Assembly: GCF_005221325.1 (NCBI RefSeq)
Contig: NZ_CP039889.1
Span: 1,341,501-1,405,500, forward strand
Direction: 5' to 3'
DNA: 64,000 nucleotides
DNA from: Agrobacterium tumefaciens
GTDB lineage: Bacteria; Pseudomonadota; Alphaproteobacteria; Rhizobiales; Rhizobiaceae
In this document: positions 17,170 through 25,341 of the stretch, piece by piece
Position numbering within the stretch: position 1 is the stretch's first letter
Layout: each line of letters begins with the position of its first letter
Position numbers and translations under genes: made by a program
The notes under the pieces: model-generated
The model's input: only the letters and a program-made list of their open reading frames with translations
Told to the model about the DNA's origin: nothing
Databases searched by the model: none

Positions 17170-18629
17170 GCGTGGTCTTCTCCCGCAAAGGAAGCGGCCA
17201 GTACATTCTGCTCGGTAATGTCATCGCCGACGAGTTCCGCCTGGATGGCGCCATCGCGGAAGACATAGACCCGGTCGCAGAGACGGATTTCATCCATTTC
17301 GGTGGAGTACCAGATGAAGGTACGGCCGTGGGAGGCTTCGGTTCTCAAGATGTCATAGACCTCCTGTTTGGTGCCGATATCGACGCCGCGCATCGGGTCA
17401 TCCATCAAAACCGTGCTGGCTGTGGTGGTAAGCGCGCGGGCGAAAAGCACCTTCTGCTGGTTGCCGCCGGAGAGGGAGAGGATCTTGTTGCCCATATCGG
17501 GCGTGCGGATTTCGATGCGCTTTTTCCACTGATCGCCGCGTTCGGTTTCCTTCGTCCTGTCCACCATGCCTGCGGATGAGATATCCCGGAGCGAAGCGAT
17601 GGACAGGTTCTTGAGGATGCTCCACAGCGGGAAGGTGCCGTTCAGGCTGCGGTCACCCGCCACGAAGGCGATATCGGTCTTGCGCGCCGGCAGCCAGCTG
17701 CTGTTGCGGGCAAGGTAAAGATCGAGAAGCGCTTCCGTCTGACCATGGCCGCCGAGACCGGCAAGGCCGATGATCTCGCCCCGAAATGCCTTGAAGGCAA
17801 GACCGTCGCCCCGGCGCGCCGGCATGGACAGCACCTTTTCGCCCGCCTTGCGGTTTTCGCTTTTCTGCCTGTCCTGCGGCTTGACGACGCTGCCCATGGC
17901 TTCCACCAGCGTGCGCGTCGTGAAGTCGCCCGCCGCCCGGTCGGCCACCACACGGCCATCCTTCATGACAACGATGCGGGTGGCCGTCGAAAGGATTTCG
18001 CCGAGAATATGCGAGATCAGCAGCACCGAGCCGCCCGTGCGGACAAAACGGCGGACATAATCCATTAATTGTTCGGCAAGGCCGGCGTCGAGCGAGGAGG
18101 TGGGTTCATCGAGGATCACCAGCCTCGGGGCGTCAGGCGTGCGGCAGAAATTGATGGCGATTTCCACCATCTGTCGTTCGGCAATGGAAAGTTCGGCAAT
18201 CGTCAGCTCGCAATCGATGCCATGCCCGGGAAAAATCTCGTCCAGCGTCTGTCGGATCATGGAAAGGGCGCGACCGCGCCAGTTCCGTCCGCTGATAGTG
18301 GCATGCATGATGCGGACATTTTCGCTGATCGTCAGGTTGGGGCAGAGCGACAGTTCCTGAAACACGCAGCGCACGCCGCTGGCGCGCGCGGCCGCGATGC
18401 CGTGGCGGTTCTGGTCACTGCCGTAGGAAATGGAGCCTTCATGCGGCGTCAACCCGCCATTGATGACGTTGACGATGGTGGATTTGCCCGCGCCATTATG
18501 GCCGACGAGCCCGAGGCATTCGCCGGCACGGATGACGAGATCGACCCCGTCAAGCGCCTTGACCGCGCCGAACACGACCTTCACGCCGCGCGCGGCGACG
18601 ACTTCTTCCGCCTCGATGATGTCATTCAT
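17166..18629 (-). CDS. Sugar ABC transporter ATPase, double domain (RbsA-like)
   Basis: About 487 residues with two fused ATPase domains. The first has a full Walker A (GHNGAGKST) and Walker B (LVILDEPTSSLD), but its signature is reduced to ELSIAERQMVEIA, as is common in this family. The second lacks a proper Walker A (GLAGLGGHGQTEALL) but has the signature LSGGNQQKVLFARAL and VLMDDPMRGVD, as in RbsA/MglA. The frame opens at TTG 18635, but ATG 18629 is the more natural start. It follows the binding protein gene after a strong intercistronic hairpin. Confidence 0.92.
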   Translation of the reverse strand: MNDIIEAEEVVAARGVKVVFGAVKALDGVDLVIRAGECLGLVGHNGAGKSTIVNVINGGLTPHEGSISYGSDQNRHGIAAARASGVRCVFQELSLCPNLTISENVRIMHATISGRNWRGRALSMIRQTLDEIFPGHGIDCELTIAELSIAERQMVEIAINFCRTPDAPRLVILDEPTSSLDAGLAEQLMDYVRRFVRTGGSVLLISHILGEILSTATRIVVMKDGRVVADRAAGDFTTRTLVEAMGSVVKPQDRQKSENRKAGEKVLSMPARRGDGLAFKAFRGEIIGLAGLGGHGQTEALLDLYLARNSSWLPARKTDIAFVAGDRSLNGTFPLWSILKNLSIASLRDISSAGMVDRTKETERGDQWKKRIEIRTPDMGNKILSLSGGNQQKVLFARALTTTASTVLMDDPMRGVDIGTKQEVYDILRTEASHGRTFIWYSTEMDEIRLCDRVYVFRDGAIQAELVGDDITEQNVLAASFAGEDHA

Positions 18630-18667
18630 GAGCAATTACGCCAGTGATCTGATGATATGGGTGGTTG

Positions 18668-18696
18668 TTGCGGCGCCCTTTTTGGGGGCGCCGCAA
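18668..18696 (-). terminator. Intercistronic stem-loop between binding protein and ATPase
   Basis: TTGCGGCGCCC and GGGCGCCGCAA form a perfect 11-bp stem with a 7-base loop just after the binding-protein stop. Such structures usually stabilise the upstream message or partly terminate, giving more binding protein than membrane subunits. No long U-run follows, so it is more likely a processing or stability element. Confidence 0.7.
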
Positions 18697-18722
18697 TCGG
18701 TCACATCGGACGGTGCCCGGCC

Positions 18723-19739
18723 TTACTTGGCCGATGCGATGGCCTTCTTGGCGTCTTCCTGCGAATATTCCACATTCGCGACGCCGCCCTTCTGGGTGTT
18801 CTTAAGGTTCTCCTCAAGATTGCCCTGATCGATGCGCAGGAACGGAACGGTCAGGTCCTTTTTCACGTCCTTGCCGTCGAGAATCTGCTGCGCCACCCAG
18901 AAAGCGAGCGTCGAGACACCGGGGGCGATGGAGACCGACATGGTCTCGTAGCCGCTCGCGTCCTTCTGCTGTTTCCACCATTGCAACTCGTCCTCGCGGT
19001 TGCCCATGACGATGGTGGGTGTCGGGCGCTTGGCAGCGGCGAAGGCCTGTGCGGCACCGTAACCGTCACCGCCCTGGGTCACGACAGCGGCGACTTCGGG
19101 AAGGCTGGGCAGAATGCCGGCGACGGCGCGCTGGGCGACATCCTGCGCCCAGTCGCCATTGACCGAACCGACAATCTTGAACTGCGGGTTCTTGGCGACA
19201 CCGGCGGCGATGCCCGCATGGATTTCGTCATCCACGGAAACGCCGGCGAGACCGCGGATTTCGAGCAGGTTGCCGCCCTTCGGCATGGCCTTGGCGAGAT
19301 AATCGATCTGGCTTGCGCCCATCGCCTTGAAGTCGACGGCGATACGCCAGGCGCAGGGTTCGGTGACGATGCCGTCGAAGGACACGACGGTGATGCCGGC
19401 ATCACAGGCTTCCTTCACCGCGCCGTTGAGCGCGGTCGGCGAAGCGGCGTTGATGACGATGGCGTCATAACCCTGCAGGATGAGGTTCTGGATCTGGGCA
19501 GCCTGTTCGGTCGCCTGGTTTTCGGCTGTGGTGAAGGCGTCAGCGGCGGCCACCTGTTTGTCGGCCACGGCCTGCTTGGTGATCTTGTCCCAGCTCGTCA
19601 GCATCGCCTGACGCCAGGAATTGCCGGCATAATTGTTTGAAAGCGCAATTTTTTTAGCCGACGTATCGGCTTGAGCGGTGATCGGCAGAGCTGCGCATGC
19701 GACAGCGGCCGATGCCAGAAGCATCTTTCTGAAAGCCAT
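18723..19739 (-). CDS. Sugar ABC transporter substrate-binding protein
   Basis: Periplasmic binding protein of 338 residues (Peripla_BP_4 type). The signal peptide is MAFRKMLLASAAVACAALPITAQA. The body has SNNYAGNSWRQAMLTSWDKI, the AAQIQNLILQGYDAIVINAASPTAL segment typical of ribose/galactose-type proteins, and VVTQGGDGYGAAQAF. ATG 19739 follows an excellent ribosome binding site (GGGAGGAAA); the frame extends to 19865, but that part has no signal character. It is the first gene of the operon and is divergent from a two-component pair, which probably regulates it. Confidence 0.92.
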   Translation of the reverse strand: MAFRKMLLASAAVACAALPITAQADTSAKKIALSNNYAGNSWRQAMLTSWDKITKQAVADKQVAAADAFTTAENQATEQAAQIQNLILQGYDAIVINAASPTALNGAVKEACDAGITVVSFDGIVTEPCAWRIAVDFKAMGASQIDYLAKAMPKGGNLLEIRGLAGVSVDDEIHAGIAAGVAKNPQFKIVGSVNGDWAQDVAQRAVAGILPSLPEVAAVVTQGGDGYGAAQAFAAAKRPTPTIVMGNREDELQWWKQQKDASGYETMSVSIAPGVSTLAFWVAQQILDGKDVKKDLTVPFLRIDQGNLEENLKNTQKGGVANVEYSQEDAKKAIASAK

Positions 19740-20045
19740 TGATTTCCTCCCTGGTGGCTTGCCCTTTCGGGGTCCGGAACCTTCACCTGCCGCAAATCTC
19801 CTCGGCGGCAGACGAAATCCCGTTGCACTGGAGCTCCGTTCCCCAGTACAAGCGAGAATGACCAAGAAGATTTGGCTTGTATAGGCAGATCACGGCAATC
19901 TTCCTGCGGGTTTCCGCAGAAAGCATGCGGGAACCCGCAGGACGAAACGGCATTGCCGGGCGCAGAATGAATGATGCGGCGTACTGATGTGTCGAACTGC
20001 GCCGCCTGATGTCGATAAGGCAGGCGCTTGGGAGGGCGTCCGTAT
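19740..20045. promoter_or_regulatory. Divergent promoter region of sugar transporter and two-component genes
   Basis: About 306 bp without a gene. It holds the twin dyads at 19905-19939 and a 7-bp inverted repeat CTGCCGC / GCGGCAG (19787-19811) in the transporter leader. Both operons must start here. No clear sigma-70 boxes could be assigned with confidence. Confidence 0.6.
19903..19941. promoter_or_regulatory. Two tandem 14-bp dyads, centres 21 bp apart
   Basis: TGCGG-GTTT-CCGCA (19905-19918) and TGCGGG-AA-CCCGCA (19926-19939) are both palindromes of 14 bp. Their centres are 21 bp apart, two helical turns. The whole is also a 16-bp inverted repeat with one mismatch and could form a hairpin. 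This is a candidate binding site for the adjacent LuxR-type regulator. Confidence 0.6.
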
Positions 20046-21281
20046 ATGCTGGATACGCCGAAAAGCGCTCTTTTCCACCACTATATGGGTATTTCGCGGC
20101 TGCTCGCCGGGCAGCTGGAATTTAACGCCATCATTCAGGCTGTCGCCACCGAGATCAGCCATATCATCCCGCATGACCATATGGATGTCTGCATCAAGCA
20201 GCTGGATGATAAATATCACATCGCCTATGAGAGTGGTCTGGTCAGCGCCTGGAGCCGGCAGCCGCCCGCCCTGTTGACCGGCAGCCCGATCCGGTCCCTG
20301 CTGTCAGGTGCGGTCGAATATCTTTTGAGTGGCGATGCATGCGCCGATCCGCGCTTTCATTTCGAAGGGTCGTTTTCAAGCCCGATCATCGAACTTGGCC
20401 TGCATAGCCGCCTGCATGTGCCGATGAAGGTGCATGGCGACATTATCGGCGCGCTCAGTTGCTCTTCGCACCAGTCGAATGCCTATACGATGGAGGATGT
20501 GGCCAATGCCCGCGCGGTCGCCGATCTGCTGGCGCCCTATTTCTACGCCATCCGCGCCGCCGAACAGGCCAAACGCTCGGCCATCGAGGAGGCGCGCGCC
20601 AATGCCCGCGAAGAAGGTCTGCGCCTCGGCGCGCTGCAATTGACGGAGGCGCTGGAGGCCGAGCGGCAACGCATCGGCATGGACCTGCACGACCAGACGC
20701 TGGCCGATCTGACGCGGCTTGCGCGTCGCATCGAGCGCATGAGCCATTCGACCGATGTCTCGGGCGAGATGCTGGAACCGGTTGTGCGCAGCCTGCAGCA
20801 TTGCATGCAGGACCTGCGTGAGATCATCGAGGAGGCAAAACCCTCGATCCTGCAATTGTTCGGCGTCGTTGAGGCGATCGAGACCTACGTGGATCGCTCC
20901 GTGCGCGACAGCGGTTCGGCAATCGTGTGGTCTGTCACGGATGAGACGGACGGGCTGGTGGAGAGGCTCGACAAGACGGTGGCCATTTCCCTTTTCCGCA
21001 TCGTGCAGGAGGCGGTCAATAACGCCATTCGCCATGCCCAGCCGGAAACGATTGCCGTGAACCTCAGCGCCGTCGATGGCGGGCTGAGGGTGACGGTCAG
21101 CGATGACGGCAATGGAGGCGGCGACGGCGCGGCCTCCGGCGGTCTCGGCATCGGCAACATGAAGACGCGGGCGCGGCTGATTTCGGCGAGATTCGATATT
21201 GGCGGCAACGGCACCGGGGCGGGAACCCGCATCACCGTGACCTTGCCGGAAGGTGCTTTCGACAGTCGGGAGGATGTGTGA
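20046..21281 (+). CDS. GAF-domain histidine kinase, NarX/DegS type
   Basis: Soluble sensor kinase of 411 residues. A GAF domain covers about 20-170, then a coiled region rich in Ala/Glu, then HisKA_3 with the phospho-acceptor His at about 215 (GMDLHDQTLADLTRL) and a HATPase domain with IVQEAVNNAIRHA and GGLGIGNMKTRA. No transmembrane segment is visible, so it senses a cytoplasmic ligand. ATG 20046 follows GGAGGG with a 9-base spacer; the TTG at 20028 is less likely. The regulator gene starts 1 bp after the stop. The divergent sugar transporter is the likely target. Confidence 0.9.
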   Translation: MLDTPKSALFHHYMGISRLLAGQLEFNAIIQAVATEISHIIPHDHMDVCIKQLDDKYHIAYESGLVSAWSRQPPALLTGSPIRSLLSGAVEYLLSGDACADPRFHFEGSFSSPIIELGLHSRLHVPMKVHGDIIGALSCSSHQSNAYTMEDVANARAVADLLAPYFYAIRAAEQAKRSAIEEARANAREEGLRLGALQLTEALEAERQRIGMDLHDQTLADLTRLARRIERMSHSTDVSGEMLEPVVRSLQHCMQDLREIIEEAKPSILQLFGVVEAIETYVDRSVRDSGSAIVWSVTDETDGLVERLDKTVAISLFRIVQEAVNNAIRHAQPETIAVNLSAVDGGLRVTVSDDGNGGGDGAASGGLGIGNMKTRARLISARFDIGGNGTGAGTRITVTLPEGAFDSREDV

Positions 21282-21282
21282 C

Positions 21283-22005
21283 ATGGACGTGCTGATCGTC
21301 GAGGACGATGCGCTGCACCGCGCCTATCTGAATGAGGCTGTCAGAGCTGCTCTGCCGGAATGCGACAAGGTTCTCGAGGCCGCAAATGGCAGAACCGGCG
21401 AAAAACTCGCCCGCGAAAACCGGGCGGCCCATATCGTCATGGATTTGCAGATGAACGAGCGCAACGGCATCGAGGCGGCGCGCACCATCTGGAAGGAAAG
21501 GCCTGACACACGCATCCTGTTCTGGTCGAACTATTCGGACGAGGCCTATGTGCGCGGTGTTTCCCGCATCGTGCCTGAAGGCGCCGCCTACGGCTATGTG
21601 CTGAAATCGGCCTCCGATGATCGTCTGCGGCTGGCGCTGCGCAGCATCTTCATCGAGGCGCAATGTGTGATCGACCGGGAAGTGCGCGGGTTGCAGGAAA
21701 AGAGCCTCGGAAAAGCGCATGGCTTTACCGATTCCGAATATGAAATCCTTGTCGACGTCGCGCTCGGCCTTACAGACAAAGCGATTGCGCGCCGCCGCAA
21801 CCTGTCGCTGCGCAGTGTGCAAAACCGGCTGCAGAGCCTTTATGAGAAACTGAATGTGCATCAGGCAGCCGGCGATGACGAAGCGGAAGGGCGGTACAAT
21901 CTCCGGACCCGCGCCGTGACCGTGGCTTTCCTGCGCAAGCTCCTGAATTACAGCGCTCTCGAAAGGGCCGAGCGGGATCTGGCGGAGTGGGCTGCTAGCC
22001 GCTGA
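21283..22005 (+). CDS. NarL/LuxR-type response regulator
   Basis: A 240-residue regulator. The receiver domain has the acidic pair at 8-9, phospho-acceptor Asp near 54 (IVMDLQMNERNG) and Lys in YVLKSAS. The C-terminal HTH (about 155-205) has the pattern FTDSEYEILVDVALGLTDKAIARRRNLSLRSVQNRL, a variant of the LuxR motif. A C-terminal tail follows that is longer than usual. ATG 21283 lies 1 bp after the kinase stop, so the genes are translated together. It is convergent with the topoisomerase gene, 3 bp between stops. Confidence 0.88.
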   Translation: MDVLIVEDDALHRAYLNEAVRAALPECDKVLEAANGRTGEKLARENRAAHIVMDLQMNERNGIEAARTIWKERPDTRILFWSNYSDEAYVRGVSRIVPEGAAYGYVLKSASDDRLRLALRSIFIEAQCVIDREVRGLQEKSLGKAHGFTDSEYEILVDVALGLTDKAIARRRNLSLRSVQNRLQSLYEKLNVHQAAGDDEAEGRYNLRTRAVTVAFLRKLLNYSALERAERDLAEWAASR

Positions 22006-22008
22006 CCG

Positions 22009-23025
22009 CTAGGGAAGAAAGGCGAGCAGCCGCCTTTCATCGGCCCTGAGGCCGGAGACGGGCTTTGCGCCGACCTTCAGGATGCGACCGAGTTTTTTTC
22101 GTGCCTTTTCTTCTGTCGCAATGTCGAGAACAGCGGGGTGCACATAACTCTTGCGGCAGATGGCGGGCGTATTGGAAAGCTCGGCTGCCGCGGCCTGGCA
22201 CATGCCCTTGATGCTCGGTTTTTCACCCGCCGCCACATGTTCCATCGCGTTGCAGAAAGCCGCAAGCGTTCCGCCCCAGGTGCGGAAGGTCTTGGCCGAA
22301 ATGCCCTGACCGCCAATGCGGGAGAGGTAAGCGTTGAGGTCGCTGGAATCGACGGAATGCACCCGGTTTTCGCTATCCTGCCAGACGAAGAGTTCCTTGC
22401 CGGGCAGATCGGCGATTTCCTCGAGGATTTTCTGAAGGCGCGGGTGGCGTAACTGCCGCTTCACTTTCTGACCGCCCTTGGCGGCAAACCGCAGTTCGAT
22501 GGTCTCACCGAAGGAGACGTGGCGTTTCAGCAGGGTCGTCGCGCCATAGGTGCCATTGGTTTCGAGATAGGAGCGGTTGCCGACGCGCAGATAGGCCGCA
22601 TCAAGCAATAGGGTAAGCGCCGCGAGCGTCATCTCCTGCCCGTGATCCTGCTTTTCGACATCGGCAATGGCCCGGCGGCGGATGGCGGGCAAGGCCTTAC
22701 CGAAGCTTTTCAGCTGGAAGAACTTCGTCTCACCCCGGAGCGCGTGCCAGTCGGGATGATAGCGATATTGTTTTCGCCCGCGCGCATCGAAGCCGGTGGC
22801 CTGTAGATGGCCTGCCGGGTCGATGCATATCCATACGTCCCTGTAGGCGGGCGGCACGCCGAGCGATTTGATGCGTTTCAGTTCGACGCTATCGGAGAGG
22901 AGTTCGCCGCCCGGCAACCGGTAGCAGAAACCGCGCCCGCGTTTCTCGCGGGCAATACCCGGCTCCTGATCATTGACATAGGCAAGTCCGATTTTGGCAA
23001 GAAGGCGGGTCGGCGGTTGTGGCAT
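22009..23025 (-). CDS. DNA topoisomerase IB
   Basis: Bacterial (poxvirus-like) type IB topoisomerase of 338 residues that relaxes supercoils through a 3'-phosphotyrosine link. The N-terminal domain has the family motif LGVPPAYRDVWICIDPAGHLQATGFDARGRKQYRYHP. The catalytic domain has AAYLRVGNRSY, TYGATTLLKRHV, KGGQKVKRQL, the late region TFRTWGGTLAA, and the active-site Tyr at about 294 in KSYVHPAVLD. The family is common in soil alphaproteobacteria. The gene stands alone; a strong terminator upstream belongs to the previous gene. Confidence 0.93.
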   Translation of the reverse strand: MPQPPTRLLAKIGLAYVNDQEPGIAREKRGRGFCYRLPGGELLSDSVELKRIKSLGVPPAYRDVWICIDPAGHLQATGFDARGRKQYRYHPDWHALRGETKFFQLKSFGKALPAIRRRAIADVEKQDHGQEMTLAALTLLLDAAYLRVGNRSYLETNGTYGATTLLKRHVSFGETIELRFAAKGGQKVKRQLRHPRLQKILEEIADLPGKELFVWQDSENRVHSVDSSDLNAYLSRIGGQGISAKTFRTWGGTLAAFCNAMEHVAAGEKPSIKGMCQAAAAELSNTPAICRKSYVHPAVLDIATEEKARKKLGRILKVGAKPVSGLRADERRLLAFLP

Positions 23026-23064
23026 TGTTTTTCCCGGCAGGTTTCACGCTGCGGCAAACGAAAA

Positions 23065-23092
23065 ACAGGCCGCCTTCGTTCCGGCGGCCTGT
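23065..23092 (-). terminator. Rho-independent terminator of the sugar dehydrogenase gene
   Basis: ACAGGCCGCC / GGCGGCCTGT is a perfect 10-bp stem with an 8-base loop. On the minus strand it is followed by TTTTTCG. It lies 20 bp beyond the dehydrogenase stop. Confidence 0.88.
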
Positions 23093-23112
23093 CGCTCCGA
23101 TCATGAGTTTTC

Positions 23113-24336
23113 TCAACCGGCCTTGGCGATCCGCAGAATCTGCGAGTCTCCACCGCCGCGCTCTTCGGTCACGGCGTAGACCGCGCCATCCGGCCCGATC
23201 TTCACGTCGCGGATACGCGCTTCGAGCGGCAGGCGGCTTTCGGTCGCGACCTTGTCGCCGTCAATGTGCAGAATGACGAGGCCCTGGCTCACCAGACCGC
23301 CGACGATGAAGGCACCCTTCCATTCGGGAATCAGTTCGCCATCATAATAGGCCATGCCCGACGGGCCGATGACCGGGTCCCAATAATAGACCGGATGCTC
23401 CATGCCTTTCCTGGCCGTGACACCGTCACCGACGGACCGGCCGCTATATTCGACGCCATAGGTGATGACGGGCCAGCCGTAATTCAGTCCCGCTTTCGGC
23501 AGGTTCAGCTCATCGCCGCCCTTGGGGCCATGTTCTACGGTCCAGAGCCTGCCCTCTCCATCCAGTGCCGCCGCCTGCATGTTGCGGTGACCATAGCTCC
23601 AGATTTCGGGAAGCGCATTCTGCTTTCCGGCGAAGGGGTTGCCCTCAAACGCCTTGCCTTCGGTATCGATGCGGAAGACCTTGCCGAGACCGCTCGACAG
23701 ATCCTGCGCCTGCACGCGCGGCTTCGCGTCCGAACGTTCGCCAACAGTGACGTAAAGCTCGTTGTTTGGGCCGAAGACGAGGCGGGAGCCGAAATGTTTG
23801 TCGCCGTCATAGGTCGGCATCTGGCGGAAAATCACCGAGACGTCTTCCAGCTTTGCCGTGCCGCCCTCTTCGGTCAGCTGGGCGGAGGCTACTGAAGTGC
23901 CGTTGCCGCCATCACGCGGTTCGGAGAAGGAGAAGAATATCTTGCGCGATGTCTCGAAATCCGGCGCCAGTGCTATGTCGAGAAGACCGCCCTGCCCATC
24001 GGAGGCGACCTCAGGCACGCCTTCTATCGCCGGGCTGGCCTTGCCATCGGCGATGATGTGCATGGCGCCTTCCTTGGCGGCGACGATCATGCGGCCATCG
24101 GGCAGGAATTCCATGGACCACAGATGCGGCAAACCCTCGGCGATAACGGTTTTTTCGATGCTTGGCTGGGTGGCGGCCTGCGGTGCGCGGGTCTGACCTT
24201 CAAAAGCCGGTTTCTGATCCGGTGCATTGGCCCGCTTCGTCTCGGCGGTGGTCTGGGCGTGGGCGGCGCCGGCAAGCGGCACGGCGAGCATCGCGCACAG
24301 GATCGTCGAACTCAGAAATCGGTTGTTGCGGAACAT
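23113..24336 (-). CDS. PQQ-dependent sugar dehydrogenase (soluble, YliI-like)
   Basis: Periplasmic aldose dehydrogenase of 407 residues (GSDH family, PF07995), a six-bladed propeller using PQQ and calcium. A signal peptide (ILCAMLAVPLAGAAHA) is followed by a Gln/Pro/Ala-rich linker. Typical segments are GLPHLWSMEFLPDGRMIVAAKEG, GLLDIALAPDFETS, HFGSRLVFGPNNELYVTVGER, SYGHRNMQAAALDGEGRLWTVEHGPKGGDELN and YGWPVITYGVEY. The histidine in EHGP is close to the catalytic region. No PQQ synthesis genes are in the window. Confidence 0.92.
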   Translation of the reverse strand: MFRNNRFLSSTILCAMLAVPLAGAAHAQTTAETKRANAPDQKPAFEGQTRAPQAATQPSIEKTVIAEGLPHLWSMEFLPDGRMIVAAKEGAMHIIADGKASPAIEGVPEVASDGQGGLLDIALAPDFETSRKIFFSFSEPRDGGNGTSVASAQLTEEGGTAKLEDVSVIFRQMPTYDGDKHFGSRLVFGPNNELYVTVGERSDAKPRVQAQDLSSGLGKVFRIDTEGKAFEGNPFAGKQNALPEIWSYGHRNMQAAALDGEGRLWTVEHGPKGGDELNLPKAGLNYGWPVITYGVEYSGRSVGDGVTARKGMEHPVYYWDPVIGPSGMAYYDGELIPEWKGAFIVGGLVSQGLVILHIDGDKVATESRLPLEARIRDVKIGPDGAVYAVTEERGGGDSQILRIAKAG

Positions 24337-24520
24337 GGGTCTCCCTTCCTTCGTTTAGGTCACGCAGGAAACCATTTGGGGAGGATTTCGTTTCCTTCGA
24401 GAGTTTCAAGAAAACTTGATCATTGCGCGTGCAGACGCCACGCTTCTTTCTCATCCATGCGAATTCATAGGGAACCGCGAGGCATGAGCGACGTTTGACC
24501 TCTGATACACGGAGGGTGCC

Positions 24521-24706
24521 ATGCAGATCATCGACAACAAGACGATAGACGGGAACAGACCGAAGCCGATCCTCAACGTCGCGGAATTCTGCCGCCGTTA
24601 CCGGCTGGATAAGACCGAGGAAGTCAGGCTCAGAAAGCTGTTCGGCGAGTTCGCCTCCCGGCACGAGCTTCTGATGAACGCGCAGCGCAAGCCCAGCTTC
24701 CGCTAA
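24521..24706 (+). CDS. Small conserved protein of unknown function
   Basis: A 61-residue basic protein (MQIIDNKTIDGNRPKPILNV...) with a good ribosome binding site (CGGAGGG, 5 bases before the ATG). The middle part FCRRYRLDKTEEVRLRKLFGEFASRHELL looks helical. I do not recognise a named family, though similar short proteins are found in Rhizobiaceae. It lies alone, with its stop abutting the stop of the methyltransferase gene on the other strand. Confidence 0.65.
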   Translation: MQIIDNKTIDGNRPKPILNVAEFCRRYRLDKTEEVRLRKLFGEFASRHELLMNAQRKPSFR

Positions 24707-25339
24707 TCATTCCTCCGGATCGGCAGATTTTCCGAAGATCATGAAGACATCATAACGGGTATTTTTGCCCATTATCTGATGCGAGGGCTTGCGAATGCCC
24801 GGCATCGGCTCGGCCCGCAGCGGCCATTTCAGCACCACCCGTTTCGTCGCATGTTCAAGCGCCACCTGCATCAGCTCCACCTGATCGGGATCGGAACCCA
24901 CAAGTTCCCGCAGCACGCGCATTTCCTTTTTCACCAGCGCCGTATTGTGGCGGGGCGGATGCATGGGGTCGATGACGACAACCTCGGGTGAAAGCTCTTT
25001 CAGCAATTGACGGGAATCACCCTGCAGCAGCGTCATGCGCGCCGCCGCCTCGGCATAAGCGCCGCCCGCCTCCAGGGCGCGGCTGATACCATCGGCCAGA
25101 TGGGCATGCATGTCCGGTGATCGTTCGATAAGGGTGACGTCAGCTCCGAGCGACGCGAGCAGGAAGGCATCCCGCCCCAGACCGGCCGTGGCATCGACGA
25201 TTTTCGGCGTGCGGCCTTTGGTAAAACCGGCGGCTTTCGGCAGGGCCTGTCCGCGCCCTTCGCCGGAGCGGAAACGGTGGCCGACCGCGCCGCCGACAAA
25301 ATCCACCACGAAACTTTCGTTTTCTTCCTTCATCTGCAA
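24707..25339 (-). CDS. rsmJ: 16S rRNA methyltransferase RsmJ-like
   Basis: Class I SAM-dependent methyltransferase of 210 residues resembling RsmJ (YhiQ), which makes m2G1516 in 16S rRNA. Motif I is VDATAGLGRDAFLLASLGADVTLIER. The RsmJ-specific block VVIDPMHPPRHNTALVKKEMRVLRELVG is followed by ATKRVVLKWPLRAEPMPG and KNTRYDVFMIFG. The protein is shorter than E. coli RsmJ (about 250) because of a reduced N-terminus. It lies 2 bp downstream of the pseudouridine synthase gene, so the two RNA-modifying enzymes are probably cotranscribed. Confidence 0.85.
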   Translation of the reverse strand: MQMKEENESFVVDFVGGAVGHRFRSGEGRGQALPKAAGFTKGRTPKIVDATAGLGRDAFLLASLGADVTLIERSPDMHAHLADGISRALEAGGAYAEAAARMTLLQGDSRQLLKELSPEVVVIDPMHPPRHNTALVKKEMRVLRELVGSDPDQVELMQVALEHATKRVVLKWPLRAEPMPGIRKPSHQIMGKNTRYDVFMIFGKSADPEE

Positions 25340-25341
25340 CC

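Noticed and set aside
16231..17268. 345-codon plus-strand frame rich in Asp, Glu and Arg
   Set aside because: Antisense of a hydrophobic permease gene; its charged composition is the mirror of membrane helices.
24366..24419. Short dyads AGGAAAC/GTTTCCT and TCAAG-AAAA-CTTGA upstream of the sugar dehydrogenase
   Set aside because: Arms of 5-7 bp are near the chance level for a gap of this size and composition, so not called as sites.
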